Assembly (NCBI RefSeq): GCF_003385555.1 | Contig: NZ_QOHR01000003.1 | Coordinates: 98,776 to 162,775, forward strand | From: Rhodosalinus sediminis | GTDB lineage: Bacteria; Pseudomonadota; Alphaproteobacteria; Rhodobacterales; Rhodobacteraceae | Length of the DNA stretch: 64,000 nt | Reading direction: 5' to 3' | In this document: positions 43,196 to 51,611 of the stretch, piece after piece | Layout of the letters: each line of letters starts with the position of its first letter | Position numbering within the stretch: the stretch's first letter is position 1 | Program-made: the position numbers and the translations under genes | Notes under the pieces: generated by a model | Told to the model about the DNA's origin: nothing | Database searches by the model: none | The model's input: only the letters and a program-made list of their open reading frames with translations

Positions 43196-44086
43196 TCAGA
43201 CCCACTTGGCGAGCGGCGGCAGGCTCATCAGCACGGCGTCCGGGTCGTGCCCGGTGGCGAGGCCGAACTTCGTGCCCCGGTCGTAGACGAGGTTGTACTC
43301 GGCATAGACACCCCGGTGGACGAGCTGCACCTCCTTGTCGGCCTCGGTCCAGGGCGTCATGCGCCGCCGCTCCACCAACGGCAGGAAGGCCGGCAGGAAG
43401 GCGCGGCCGATGTCGCGCGTCAGCGCGAAGTCCGCCTCCCAGTCGCCGGTGTTGCGGTCGTCCATGAAGACGCCGCCCACGCCCCGCGCCCGCTTGCGGT
43501 GGGGGATGTAGAAATACTCGTCCGCCCAGGCCTTGAGCTCGGGATAGAGATCCGGCCCGTGCGGGTCCAGATACGCCTTCTGCGTGGCGTGGAAGTGCTC
43601 CGTGTCCTCGGCGTACTCGATGCAGGGGTTGAGGTCCGAGCCGCCCCCGAACCACCAGGCGTTCGGCGTCCAGAACATCCGCGTGTTCATGTGCACCGCC
43701 GGGACGTGCGGGTTCTGCATGTGCGCCACGAGGCTGATGCCGGAGGCCCAGAAGCGCGGGTCGCTGTCCATCCCCGGCACGCCGCGCTGCGCCATCGCCG
43801 CCTGAGCGGCCTCGCCCAGCGTACCGTAGACGGTCGAGACGTTGACGCCCACCTTCTCGAACACGCGCCCTTCGCGCATCACGCTCATCAGCCCGCCGCC
43901 GGCGTCCGAACCGTCGTCGGAGGTGCGGCGCGTCTCGGTGACCTCGAAACGCCCCGCCGCGTGATCGGAGAGGGGCCCCTCCGTCTGCGCGTCCTCCACC
44001 GCCTCGAAGGCGGCGACGATCTCGTCGCGGAGTTCGCGGAACCACTCCGCGGCGCGGGCGCGCTCGGCCTCGAGCATCTCGGTCAT
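43196..44086 (-). CDS. hemF: Oxygen-dependent coproporphyrinogen III oxidase
   Basis: A 296-residue HemF. Signatures: FEVTETRR..GGGLMSVMREGRVFEKVGVNVSTVYG, GISLVAHMQNPHVPAVHMNTR, WWFGGGSDLNPCI, KAWADEYFYIPHRKRARGVGGVFMDD, FLPAFLPLVERRR and EYNLVYDRGTKFGLATGHDPDAVLMSLPPLAKW. It performs the aerobic decarboxylation of coproporphyrinogen III to protoporphyrinogen IX in haem/chlorophyll synthesis. The ATG at 44086 follows GGAGACCCGCCC. Confidence 0.96.
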   Translation of the reverse strand: MTEMLEAERARAAEWFRELRDEIVAAFEAVEDAQTEGPLSDHAAGRFEVTETRRTSDDGSDAGGGLMSVMREGRVFEKVGVNVSTVYGTLGEAAQAAMAQRGVPGMDSDPRFWASGISLVAHMQNPHVPAVHMNTRMFWTPNAWWFGGGSDLNPCIEYAEDTEHFHATQKAYLDPHGPDLYPELKAWADEYFYIPHRKRARGVGGVFMDDRNTGDWEADFALTRDIGRAFLPAFLPLVERRRMTPWTEADKEVQLVHRGVYAEYNLVYDRGTKFGLATGHDPDAVLMSLPPLAKWV

Positions 44087-44182
44087 GGGCGGGTCTCCTC
44101 CATTACGGAAAGATCTGGTATCAAGGCATCTTCACCTTGGAAAGCCGCGCGGCCGGACCGCGCCGCGAAAGGGAGTTCCGCC

Positions 44183-44563
44183 ATGGCCCGCCGCGCCCTC
44201 CTCGCCCTCGGTCTCGCCGCCGCGCTCGCGGGCTGTTCCGCGCGCGATCTCTGCATCGCCGAGGCCCGGTCCGACCTGCGCACCCTCGACCGCCTCATCG
44301 CCGAGACGCGCGCCACCATCGCCCGCGGCTACGCCGTCGAGGACCGCACAGTGCCCGAGCGCATCTTCACCCGATGCCGCGACGCCGACGGGGAGCTCGG
44401 CCCCTGCTGGGTGACCGTGCCGCGCACCGAACGCCGCCCGGTCACCGTCGACATCGCAGAGGAACGCCGCAAGCTCGCCCAGCTCGAGGCGCGCCGCGCC
44501 GAGGAGGCCGCCGCCGCAGCCGAGCGCATCCGCCGATGCCGTGCGCGCTACCCGGCGGGCTGA
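44183..44563 (+). CDS. Small predicted lipoprotein with coiled-coil tail
   Basis: A 126-residue protein with a lipoprotein signal (ALLALGLAAALAGC, lipobox LAGC near residue 18). The mature part is short and charged, with five further cysteines (DLCIAE, FTRCRD, GPCWV, RRCRA) and a C-terminal Arg/Glu/Ala helix (EERRKLAQLEARRAEEAAAAAERIRRC) likely to form a coiled coil. I do not recognise a family. The ATG follows AAGGGAGTTCCGCC. Followed by the hairpin of a composite repeat that probably terminates it. Confidence 0.7.
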   Translation: MARRALLALGLAAALAGCSARDLCIAEARSDLRTLDRLIAETRATIARGYAVEDRTVPERIFTRCRDADGELGPCWVTVPRTERRPVTVDIAEERRKLAQLEARRAEEAAAAAERIRRCRARYPAG

Positions 44564-44583
44564 GCAGGTTGCACGCGTCCGGA

Positions 44584-44720
44584 GAGGGGGGCTGTCTGCC
44601 CCCCTCTTGGCCTGCGGCCAATTCACCCCCCGAGGATATTTCGGCCAAGAAGAAGAGTCGGGAGCGGACCCATCATCTTGGGCCAAATACTCCGGGGAGC
44701 GCGAGGGGCAGCGCCCCTCG
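44584..44720. repeat. Inverted pair of composite 'terminator + GGAGTATTT..CCAAGATGA' repeats
   Basis: Plus-strand copy 44584-44655: hairpin GAGGGGGGC/GCCCCCCTC, TT, a GGCC..GGCC palindrome, ATTCACCCCCCGAGGATATTT, then CGGCCAAGAAGAAG. Minus-strand copy 44720-44669: hairpin CGAGGGGC/GCCCCTCG, then CCCCGGAGTATTTGGCCC and AAGATGATGGG. Each follows, in transcript sense, the 3' end of the converging neighbour (lipoprotein from the left, SDR from the right). The hairpins are plausible terminators. The two cores can also pair with each other to form a long imperfect stem. Confidence 0.85.
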
Positions 44721-44775
44721 CCCGAAAGGGAGCTCTTGCGGCCGCGAGGCCGCGCCGCTGGATCACGGGGAGGCG

Positions 44776-45576
44776 TCAGTGCGCCGGGGCGGCGACGGGA
44801 TCGAGGAGGGTGCGGCCGCCGTCGACGGTCATGATCTGGCCGGTGACGAAGCCCGCGCCCTCGGAGGCGAGGAACTGCACCGCCTCGGCGAGTTCGCCCG
44901 GCGCGGCGATGCGGCTGAGCGGCGTGTGGTCCTCGATGTCCTCGCGGTAGCCGGCGTTCTCCTGCAGCGCGCCCTTGAGGCTCGAGGACATGACCGAGCC
45001 GAAGGCCACCGCGTTGACGCGGATCCGGTGCGGCGCGAGCGCGACGGCGAGCGAGCGCGTCATCTGGTCGAGCGCGGCCGAGGACACGGAGTAGGCCATG
45101 AGGTCGGGGTGCGTGCGCCGGGCGGCGATCGAGGACATGTTGACGATCGCGCCGACCTGCCCGGCCTCCTGTCCCTCGGCCTGCTTGATCATGCGCCGCG
45201 CGACGATTTGGCTGAGGCGCAGGCTCGTCAGGACGTTCTGTTCGATCAGCGCCTCGGTTGAGTTGTCCTCCGGGTCGAGGGGATCGGAGGCGAGCATCTG
45301 CCGCGAGGCGTTCACGAGGATGTCCACCCGGTCGAAGGCGTCGATCGTGGCCGAGAGCAGGTTGGCGAGCGTCAGGCGTTCGCGCAGGTCGCCGGCGAAG
45401 TAGCGGACGGCGTCCTCGTCGACGCGGGCGCCGAGTTCGTGGGCGAGCGCCGCCTCGTCGATGTCGGCGAACATGACGTTGGCGCCGCGGTCGGCGAAGT
45501 GGCGCCCGACGGCGAGGCCGATGCCGCGCGCGGCGCCGGTGACGATGGCCGTCTTGCCCTCGATGGAAAAACTCAT
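44776..45576 (-). CDS. Atypical SDR-family protein lacking the active-site lysine
   Basis: A 266-residue SDR fold protein: cofactor motif VTGAARGIGLAVGRHFADRGANV, Ser in NMSSIAARR, then Tyr in MAYSVSSAALDQM. The Lys four residues after the catalytic Tyr is Ser (Y-S-V-S-S), and the usual NNAG is NASR. The C-terminus (GSVMSSSLKGALQENAGYREDIEDHTPLSRIAAPGELAEAVQFLASEGAGFVTGQIMTVDGGRTLLDP) is otherwise normal. It may bind NAD(P) but is unlikely to work by the standard Ser-Tyr-Lys mechanism. Starts at ATG 45576 after GAGAGGCAGACAC. Confidence 0.85.
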   Translation of the reverse strand: MSFSIEGKTAIVTGAARGIGLAVGRHFADRGANVMFADIDEAALAHELGARVDEDAVRYFAGDLRERLTLANLLSATIDAFDRVDILVNASRQMLASDPLDPEDNSTEALIEQNVLTSLRLSQIVARRMIKQAEGQEAGQVGAIVNMSSIAARRTHPDLMAYSVSSAALDQMTRSLAVALAPHRIRVNAVAFGSVMSSSLKGALQENAGYREDIEDHTPLSRIAAPGELAEAVQFLASEGAGFVTGQIMTVDGGRTLLDPVAAPAH

Positions 45577-45597
45577 GTGTCTGCCTCTCGTGGCGGG

Positions 45598-46593
45598 TCA
45601 TCGCCCAGGACGGGTGGGGCGCGCGGCCTCCAGCACCTTGAAGCGCGCGTCGCCCGCGATCTCCTGCGCGGTGCGGAAGCGCCGCGCGAGCTCGGCCTCG
45701 TAGGGCAGATGGCGGTTGGCGACAAGCCAGAGCCGGCCGCCGGGGGCGAGGATCTCCGCCGCCGCCGCGACGAAGGCCCGGCCGAGGTCCGGGTCCGGCG
45801 CGCGGCCCTCGTGGAAGGGCGGGTTCATGACCACGCCGCCGGGCGCCGTCTCGGGCCGCCAGGCACGCGCGTCGGCCCAGTGGAAGCGGGCGCGCGGGTC
45901 GGTGACGTTCTCGCGCGCGCAGTCGAGCGCGGTGCGGTCGGCCTCCACGAGGTCGAGGCGCGCGACGCGGTCGTGCGCCAGCACGCGCGTGGCGAGATAG
46001 CCCCAGCCGGCGCCGAGGTCGGCCATGTGCGTCGGCAGCTTCGCCGGAAGCGCCCCGGCGAGCAGGACGGAGCCCGGATCCGGGCCGTCGGCGGAGAAGA
46101 CGCCCGGCGCGGTGACGAAGCCCTCCGGCGTGGTCTGCCGCGCGGGGCGGCGCCAGTCGCCGAGGGTGCCTTCGGCCGGAAACCAGAAGAGCTTGCCGTG
46201 CGCCTTGGACACGGGCGCGGAGACCGAGACCCGCCGGCGCAGGTCGCGCAGGATCGATTCGACGCCGTCGGTCTTCTGCCCGTCGACGATGACGGGCCCG
46301 CCGGGGGCGACCGCCGCGTCCGCCGCGGCGACCAGATCGCGGGCGAGCGCCTTGGCGCGCGGCAGGACCACGAGTGCGGCGGCATACGGCCCGTCGAGTT
46401 CCGTCGTCACGTCGAGGCCCTGCCGGGCGCGCAGGTCGTGGGCGGGCTGGCGCGGTTCGATCACCTGCACGCGGGCGGCGGGAAGCGCGCTCAGGTCCGT
46501 GGTCTCTCCGGGGTGGAGGACGGCCACGCGCCCCTCCGCCGGGAGCGGCAGGGCGCCGTCCTCCAGCGCGAGGGTCAGGCGGGGTGCGGACAC
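45598..46593 (-). CDS. RsmC/RlmG-like class I methyltransferase
   Basis: A 331-residue protein with the two-domain layout of 16S/23S rRNA (guanine-N2) methyltransferases. A degenerate N-terminal domain (~1-155) is followed by a catalytic C-terminal one (~165-331) with ADLGAGWGYLATRVL (SAM motif I), VEADRTALDCARENV, and the target-base motif VMNPPFHEG, which is the NPPF box of N2-guanine enzymes. rRNA methylation is the likely role, but which position cannot be told. Lies between ClpS and the atypical SDR on the same strand. Confidence 0.82.
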   Translation of the reverse strand: MSAPRLTLALEDGALPLPAEGRVAVLHPGETTDLSALPAARVQVIEPRQPAHDLRARQGLDVTTELDGPYAAALVVLPRAKALARDLVAAADAAVAPGGPVIVDGQKTDGVESILRDLRRRVSVSAPVSKAHGKLFWFPAEGTLGDWRRPARQTTPEGFVTAPGVFSADGPDPGSVLLAGALPAKLPTHMADLGAGWGYLATRVLAHDRVARLDLVEADRTALDCARENVTDPRARFHWADARAWRPETAPGGVVMNPPFHEGRAPDPDLGRAFVAAAAEILAPGGRLWLVANRHLPYEAELARRFRTAQEIAGDARFKVLEAARPTRPGR

Positions 46594-46603
46594 CGGAGCG
46601 CGC

Positions 46604-46957
46604 CTATTCCTTTTCCATCGTGCACTGGAGCGGGTGCTGATGGCGCCGCGCGAAATCCATGACCTGCGCCACCTTGGTCTCGGCGATCTCGTGACTGAAG
46701 ACGCCGACGACGGCGACGCCTTTCTTGTGGACGGTCAGCATGATCTCGAAGGCCTGCGCGTGGCTCATGCCGAAGAACCGCTCGAGCACGTGCACGACGA
46801 ATTCCATCGGCGTGTAATCGTCGTTGAGAAGCAGCACCTTGTAGAGCGGCGGACGCTTGGTGCGCGGCTTGCTCTCGATCACGACGTTCGTGTCCGCCCC
46901 GTCCCCGTCGTCGGGCGGGCCGGACATCGCGGTTGGGGTCCGGATCGCAAAGCTCAT
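46604..46957 (-). CDS. clpS: ATP-dependent Clp protease adaptor ClpS
   Basis: A 117-residue (or 107-residue) ClpS. The core has [79 protein letters not shown]-type conservation. Asn-Asp-Asp in [11 protein letters not shown] forms the N-degron pocket. It delivers N-end-rule substrates to ClpAP. Two starts are possible, ATG 46957 (MSFAIR) or ATG 46927 (MSGPPDD); neither has a strong ribosome-binding site. clpA is not in the window. Confidence 0.95.
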   Translation of the reverse strand: MSFAIRTPTAMSGPPDDGDGADTNVVIESKPRTKRPPLYKVLLLNDDYTPMEFVVHVLERFFGMSHAQAFEIMLTVHKKGVAVVGVFSHEIAETKVAQVMDFARRHQHPLQCTMEKE

Positions 46958-47229
46958 GGGACTGTCGTGCGTTAGGGCCACTCGCGCGCAATATAGCCGC
47001 TGATCCGCGCGAGAAAAGAGGGGGCCCGACACGGTGCACGGCACGGCGCGCGGCACGGTGCGCGGCGCGGCGTGGTGCGACGGGGCGCCGCCGTCACCGC
47101 TGCGCCGCTTCGCCACGAAAATGCCGACATCGTCAGGCTTTGTCGCATGCGGCTGTTGTGGTAGCGTATCCGCAAAACAACCAGCGGTCGGGCGCGACGA
47201 CTCGACCCGAGGCAGACGAGGCAGAGACA

Positions 47230-48627
47230 GTGAGCGAGGGGTACCGCCTGCGGCCCGTGCGGGCCTGCGTCATTTTCGCGCTTTCCCTTTGGATCGCGGC
47301 GCTCGCGCCCATGGGCGCGGCGGCTGCGCCCTATGCCGCGCTGGTCATGGACGCGCGCAGCGGCGAAGTGCTGCACGCCGAAAACGCGGACACGCGGCTG
47401 CATCCGGCCTCCCTGACGAAGATGATGACGCTCTACGTCGTCTTCGAGGCGGTGGAGAACGGCGAGATCGACCTCGACGACAAGGTGACGATCTCCCGCG
47501 CCGCCGCCGCGGAACCGCCCTCCAAGCTCGGTCTGCGAAGCGGGCAGGAGATCAAGCTGCGCTATTTGATCCGCGCGTCGGCGGTGAAATCGGCCAACGA
47601 CGCGGCCACCGCGCTCGCCGAGGCGATCTCGGGCTCCGAAGCGGCCTTCGCGCGGCGCATGAACCGCACGGCGAAGGCGCTCGGCATGAGCCGGACCACC
47701 TTCAAGAACGCGCACGGGCTGACCGAAAAGGGCCATCTTTCGACCGCGCGGGACATGACCGTGCTGGGGCGGCACCTCTTTTACGACTACCCGGAGTACT
47801 ACAACCTCTTCTCGCGGCGCTCGACGCACGCGGGGATCAAGTCGGTGCCGAACACCAACCGGCGGCTCCTGAACGCCTACCGCGGCGCCGACGGGATCAA
47901 GACCGGCTACACCCGCGCCGCGGGCTTCAACCTCGTCGCCTCGGCCGAACGCGGCGGCGAGCGCGTGATCGCCACGGTCTTCGGCGGCCGCTCCACGGCG
48001 ACGCGGAACAAGCGCGTGGCGGAACTGCTCGATCTCGGCTTCCGCAAGGCGCCGTCGCGCGTCGCGGTGCGCCGGCCGGCGCGCCCGCCCTACCTCGGCC
48101 CGGTCGGCCACGGCCGCGCCGGCAAGACCGTCCGCGTGAGCGGGCTGGTGACGCGCTCGCTCCGGCCCATGCCGCGCCCGGGCGCCGGGGAGGACGTCGC
48201 GGTCGCCGTCGCCATGTCCGTGCAGGCGCCCGCGATCGAGGCCGGCGTGGACGTGGCGCAGGGCGCTGCCGACGCCGGGGCCGCGCCCGCCCCCGCGGCG
48301 CGGCCCGCGCAGCTCGCCGCGGCGGCGGGCCCCGCGACGCCCGCACCGGCGCCCCGCCCCGAGGTTCTGACCCGCGTCTCCACCGCCGGGGGCGGCGACT
48401 GGGCCGTCAATCTCGGGCGCTACCCGTCGCGCTATCACGCCGAGAAGGCGCTCCTGACGACGGCGCTGACCGACATCGCCGCGCTCGACGGCGCGCCGCG
48501 CGAGGTGGTGCGGCGCTCGGGCGGGTTCGACGCGCAGTTCGTCGGGCTGACGCGCGAGGGGGCGGACCTCGCCTGCCGCCGGCTGCAGGCGCGGGAGATG
48601 ACCTGTTTCACGGTCGCGCCCGGCTGA
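47230..48627 (+). CDS. D-alanyl-D-alanine carboxypeptidase with SPOR domain
   Basis: A 465-residue PBP5/6-like enzyme. Signal peptide (~1-32, ending GAAAA), then the serine peptidase S11 domain with SxxK in [11 protein letters not shown], SxN in [13 protein letters not shown] and KTG in [16 protein letters not shown] Pro/Ala-rich linker (~320-380) precedes a C-terminal SPOR domain ([21 protein letters not shown]...[28 protein letters not shown]) that targets denuded septal peptidoglycan. It removes terminal D-Ala from pentapeptides. The start is GTG at 47230; the composite terminator repeat follows the stop by 10 bp. Confidence 0.93.
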   Translation: MSEGYRLRPVRACVIFALSLWIAALAPMGAAAAPYAALVMDARSGEVLHAENADTRLHPASLTKMMTLYVVFEAVENGEIDLDDKVTISRAAAAEPPSKLGLRSGQEIKLRYLIRASAVKSANDAATALAEAISGSEAAFARRMNRTAKALGMSRTTFKNAHGLTEKGHLSTARDMTVLGRHLFYDYPEYYNLFSRRSTHAGIKSVPNTNRRLLNAYRGADGIKTGYTRAAGFNLVASAERGGERVIATVFGGRSTATRNKRVAELLDLGFRKAPSRVAVRRPARPPYLGPVGHGRAGKTVRVSGLVTRSLRPMPRPGAGEDVAVAVAMSVQAPAIEAGVDVAQGAADAGAAPAPAARPAQLAAAAGPATPAPAPRPEVLTRVSTAGGGDWAVNLGRYPSRYHAEKALLTTALTDIAALDGAPREVVRRSGGFDAQFVGLTREGADLACRRLQAREMTCFTVAPG

Positions 48628-48636
48628 GCCGGCGGC

Positions 48637-48705
48637 GAGGGGGCGCTGCCCCCTCTTGGCCTCGCGGCCAATTCACCCCCGGAGTATTTGGACCAAGATG
48701 ATGGG
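48637..48705 (+). repeat. Composite 'terminator + GGAGTATTT..CCAAGATGA' repeat
   Basis: Hairpin GAGGGGGC/GCCCCCTC (48637-48655) followed by TT, GGCC..GGCC, ATTCACCCCCGGAGTATTT and GGACCAAGATGATGGG. The same order and near-identical sequence as the plus-strand copy at 44584. It lies directly after the carboxypeptidase gene and is probably its terminator; the conserved part after the hairpin is unexplained. Confidence 0.88.
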
Positions 48706-48790
48706 CGGGTGCGCGGGGCGCCCGGTTGATCGCCGGGCCCGGGCGGTCGCGGCGCGAACGCGCGCGCGACGGCGTGCGGAGCTGGCTCGC

Positions 48791-48949
48791 TCAGGGCTTC
48801 GGGTGGTCGTCGTAGTCGTCGCTGAGGATGCGGCGGGCGTCGCCCTCGGGGTCGTCGTACTGCCGCGAGCGGACGGTGAAGATGAAGAAGGCGAGGCCGA
48901 GCCCGCCGAGGAACACCGAGATCGGGATCAGATAGGCCAGAACGTTCAT
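48791..48949 (-). CDS. ccoS: cbb3-type oxidase maturation protein CcoS
   Basis: A 52-residue single-span protein: MNVLAYLIPISVFLGGLG at the N-terminus, the helix running to FFIFTVRSRQYDDPEGDARRIL, the CcoS family hallmark. Needed for maturation of the cbb3 oxidase cofactors. The start overlaps the ccoI stop by 4 bp; last gene of ccoGHIS. Confidence 0.95.
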   Translation of the reverse strand: MNVLAYLIPISVFLGGLGLAFFIFTVRSRQYDDPEGDARRILSDDYDDHPKP

Positions 48950-51144
48950 GCCCGCCCCTTCAGCCTGAGCGCGTTGAGCGAGACGGTAATCGAGGAGGCC
49001 GACATCGCCAAGGCCGCGACGAGGGGCGTCGCCCAGCCGACGACGGCGATCGGCACGGCGATCACGTTGTAGAGCGTGGCGAGGCGGAAGTTCTCGTGGA
49101 TGCGCCGGTTGGCCGAGCGCGCCACGGTGAGGGCGTCGCCCACCGGCGCGAGGTCGCCCCCGAGGAGCACGATGTCGGAGGCCACGCGCGCCGCGTCGAG
49201 CGCCGAGGCGGGCGAGATGGAGACATGCGCCGCGGCGAGCGCGGCGGTGTCGTTCAGCCCGTCGCCCACCATGAGGACATGCGCGCCCGCCTCTTCGAGG
49301 GCGCGGATGCGGGCGGCCTTCTCCTCGGGGCGCACGGCGGCCTGCCATTCGGCGATGCCGAGCCGGCGGGCGAGGTCGGCGACCGGCGTCTCCGAATCGC
49401 CGGAGAGGAGGAGGAGGCGCTTGCCGTCGGCCGTCAGCGCGGCGACGGCGGCCTCGGCCCCCTCGCGCAGGCGGTCGGTGAAGGCGAAGGGCACCGGCGG
49501 CGCGTCCCCGACGGCGAGCCAGGCCTCGGTCGTCGCGCCCGGCGTCGCGCCGAGCCAGTCGGCGCGGCCGAGGCGCACGCGCCGGCCCTGCCAGAGCGCC
49601 TCGGTCCCCTGTCCCGGGATCTCGCGGAGGTCGCTCACGTCGGCCGCCGCGACGCCGCGGGCGGCGATCGCCTGCGCCAGCGCCTGCGAAAGCGGATGCG
49701 CCGACCCCTCGGCGAGGGCGCGGGCCAGCGCGAGCTCCGCCTCGCGCCGCGCGTCGAGGTTCACGGGCTCGGGCGTGCCGGCGGTGAGCGTGCCGGTCTT
49801 GTCGAAGACGACCGTGTCCACCGCCGCGAGGCGCTCGAGCGCTGTGGCGTTCTTGATCAGGAGCCCCTTGCGGAAGAGCCGGCCGGAGGCGGCGGTGGTC
49901 ACCGCCGGCACGGCGAGGCCGAGCGCGCAGGGGCAGGTGATAATGAGCACGGCGGCCGCGATGTTGAGCGAGACGCGCAGGTCGCCCGACCAGATCAGCC
50001 AGCCGAGGAAGGAGAGCCCGGCGAGGATGTGCACCCCCGGCGCGTAGAGCTTCGCCGCCTTGTCGGCGAGCGGCGTGTAGCGAGCGCGCCCCGATTCGGC
50101 GACGGCGACGAGCTCGGTCATGCGGTGGAGCGAGGTCTCCTCGCCCACGGCGGTCGCGCGCAACGTCAGCGGGCCGGTCAGGTTCACTTCGCCCGCGCTG
50201 ACGGCGAGGCCCGGCTCGGCGCGCACCGGCACCGTCTCGCCGGTCAGGAGGGAGCGGTCGAGCTCCGAGGTGCCCTCGACGATCTCGCCGTCCACCGGCA
50301 TCCGCCCGCCGGGGCGGACCCGCACGAGATCGCCCGCGGCGAGATCGGCGACGTCCACGGTCTCCTCGGCGCCGTCGCGGAGGCGGATCGCGCGCGGCAC
50401 CTCGAGCGCGGCGAGTTCCTCGGCCGCCGAGCGCGCGACGGCGCGGGTACGGTGGTCGAGCCAGCGGCCGGCGAGCAGGAAGAAGGTCAGCGCCACCGCC
50501 GCGTCGAAATAGGCATGCGCCCCGGAAAGCGCCGTCTCCCAGAGCGACGTGACCACGGCGAGGCCGATGGCCAGCGAGATCGGCACGTCCATGTTGAGCC
50601 GGCCCGCGCGCAGCGCGCTCCAGGCGTTGCGGAAGAAGGGCTGCGCCGAGAAGGCGATCGCCGGCAGCGCGATCGCCGCCGAGACCCAGTGGAAGAGGTC
50701 GCGCGTCGGCCCCTCCGCCCCGGACCAGACGGCGATCGAGAGCAGCATGACGTTCATCATGGCGAAGCCCGCCACCGCCATGCGCATCAGGAGGTCGCGG
50801 CCCGCACGGTCCGTCTCGGTCGCGGCGAGCGCGCCGGGGTCGAGTTCGTGCGCCTCGTAGCCCGCGCGCTCCAACACCGGGATCAGGTCGGCCGCGGTCA
50901 CGCCCGGGTCGGCGTCGATCGTGGCGCGCTTGAGCGTCAGGTTGACCCGCGCCGCGCGCACGCCCGGCGCGGCGTCGAGCGCGCGCTCGACGCCCGCGAT
51001 GCAGCCGGCGCAGTGGATCTTCGGCAGGGAGAGCGCGACGCGCGCGCCGGTCCGGTCCGCCGCCTTCTCGGCGATCTCGACCGCGGCGGGCGCCGCGGAA
51101 CAGGCCGGACAGGCCGAGGCGCCGGGCGCCTGAAGCGTGCTCAC
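48946..51144 (-). CDS. ccoI: Copper-exporting P1B-type ATPase CcoI (FixI)
   Basis: A 732-residue heavy-metal P-type ATPase supplying copper for cbb3 oxidase assembly. It has an N-terminal CPAC motif and heavy-metal-associated domain with LPKIHCAGCIAGVERAL, eight membrane helices with the CPC motif in ITCPCALGLAVP, the phosphorylation site DKTGTLT, the TGES-like LLTGETVPV and the hinge GDGLNDTAALAAA. The start is GTG at 51144 giving STLQAPG; it lies 5 bp after ccoH. FixI-type CPx ATPases are slow exporters rather than detoxifiers. Confidence 0.95.
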   Translation of the reverse strand: MSTLQAPGASACPACSAAPAAVEIAEKAADRTGARVALSLPKIHCAGCIAGVERALDAAPGVRAARVNLTLKRATIDADPGVTAADLIPVLERAGYEAHELDPGALAATETDRAGRDLLMRMAVAGFAMMNVMLLSIAVWSGAEGPTRDLFHWVSAAIALPAIAFSAQPFFRNAWSALRAGRLNMDVPISLAIGLAVVTSLWETALSGAHAYFDAAVALTFFLLAGRWLDHRTRAVARSAAEELAALEVPRAIRLRDGAEETVDVADLAAGDLVRVRPGGRMPVDGEIVEGTSELDRSLLTGETVPVRAEPGLAVSAGEVNLTGPLTLRATAVGEETSLHRMTELVAVAESGRARYTPLADKAAKLYAPGVHILAGLSFLGWLIWSGDLRVSLNIAAAVLIITCPCALGLAVPAVTTAASGRLFRKGLLIKNATALERLAAVDTVVFDKTGTLTAGTPEPVNLDARREAELALARALAEGSAHPLSQALAQAIAARGVAAADVSDLREIPGQGTEALWQGRRVRLGRADWLGATPGATTEAWLAVGDAPPVPFAFTDRLREGAEAAVAALTADGKRLLLLSGDSETPVADLARRLGIAEWQAAVRPEEKAARIRALEEAGAHVLMVGDGLNDTAALAAAHVSISPASALDAARVASDIVLLGGDLAPVGDALTVARSANRRIHENFRLATLYNVIAVPIAVVGWATPLVAALAMSASSITVSLNALRLKGRA

Positions 51145-51149
51145 GGTCG

Positions 51150-51611
51150 TCAGCCCCTCACGCTCAGTTGCAGACGTTTCTCGAAGGGCGTGCCGTCGGC
51201 GGCCTCCGCCTCGACCCGGACGGTCCAGTAGCCCTCGCCCAGATCGGCGGGCGCGACGTAGTCCCGCCCGTTGAAGTCGAGCGCGGCGGCGAAATCCGCG
51301 CGCTTGTGCGTGGGCCGGCCGACCACCGCCTCGAGGGCGGCGGGGCGCACCGGCTCGCCCGCCGGGCCGCGCAGCGACAGCACGAGATAGCCCTCGTCGA
51401 AGGTCGCCTCGGCCTGCCAGCCGAGCGCCTCCTGCGCGGCGCGGCGGTCGTCGAAGCTCTGCGAGGCGATGTAGGGGTTCTTCTCGGTCAGCCCCGGAAA
51501 GGTCGAGACCGCGTTCCACGCCATCGCCAGATTGACCGTGATGATCACCCCGAAGGCCCCGATGAAAATGGCAGCGGCGTGCTTGCCGGTCAGCTTGCGC
51601 TCGTCGCTCAC
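51150..51611 (-). CDS. ccoH: cbb3 oxidase assembly protein CcoH (FixH)
   Basis: A 153-residue protein with one N-terminal membrane helix (HAAAIFIGAFGVIITVNLAMAWNAV) and a periplasmic beta domain beginning TFPGLTEKNPYIASQSFD, where the NPYIASQ.FD box marks FixH. Stabilises the cbb3 subcomplexes. The start is GTG at 51611 within GTGA overlapping the ccoG stop. Confidence 0.94.
   Translation of the reverse strand: MSDERKLTGKHAAAIFIGAFGVIITVNLAMAWNAVSTFPGLTEKNPYIASQSFDDRRAAQEALGWQAEATFDEGYLVLSLRGPAGEPVRPAALEAVVGRPTHKRADFAAALDFNGRDYVAPADLGEGYWTVRVEAEAADGTPFEKRLQLSVRG

Noticed and set aside
41325-44086. transglycosylase-exoD-hemF as a functional operon
   Set aside because: hemF is on the opposite strand, and the other two are separated by independent gaps; no shared pathway is evident.
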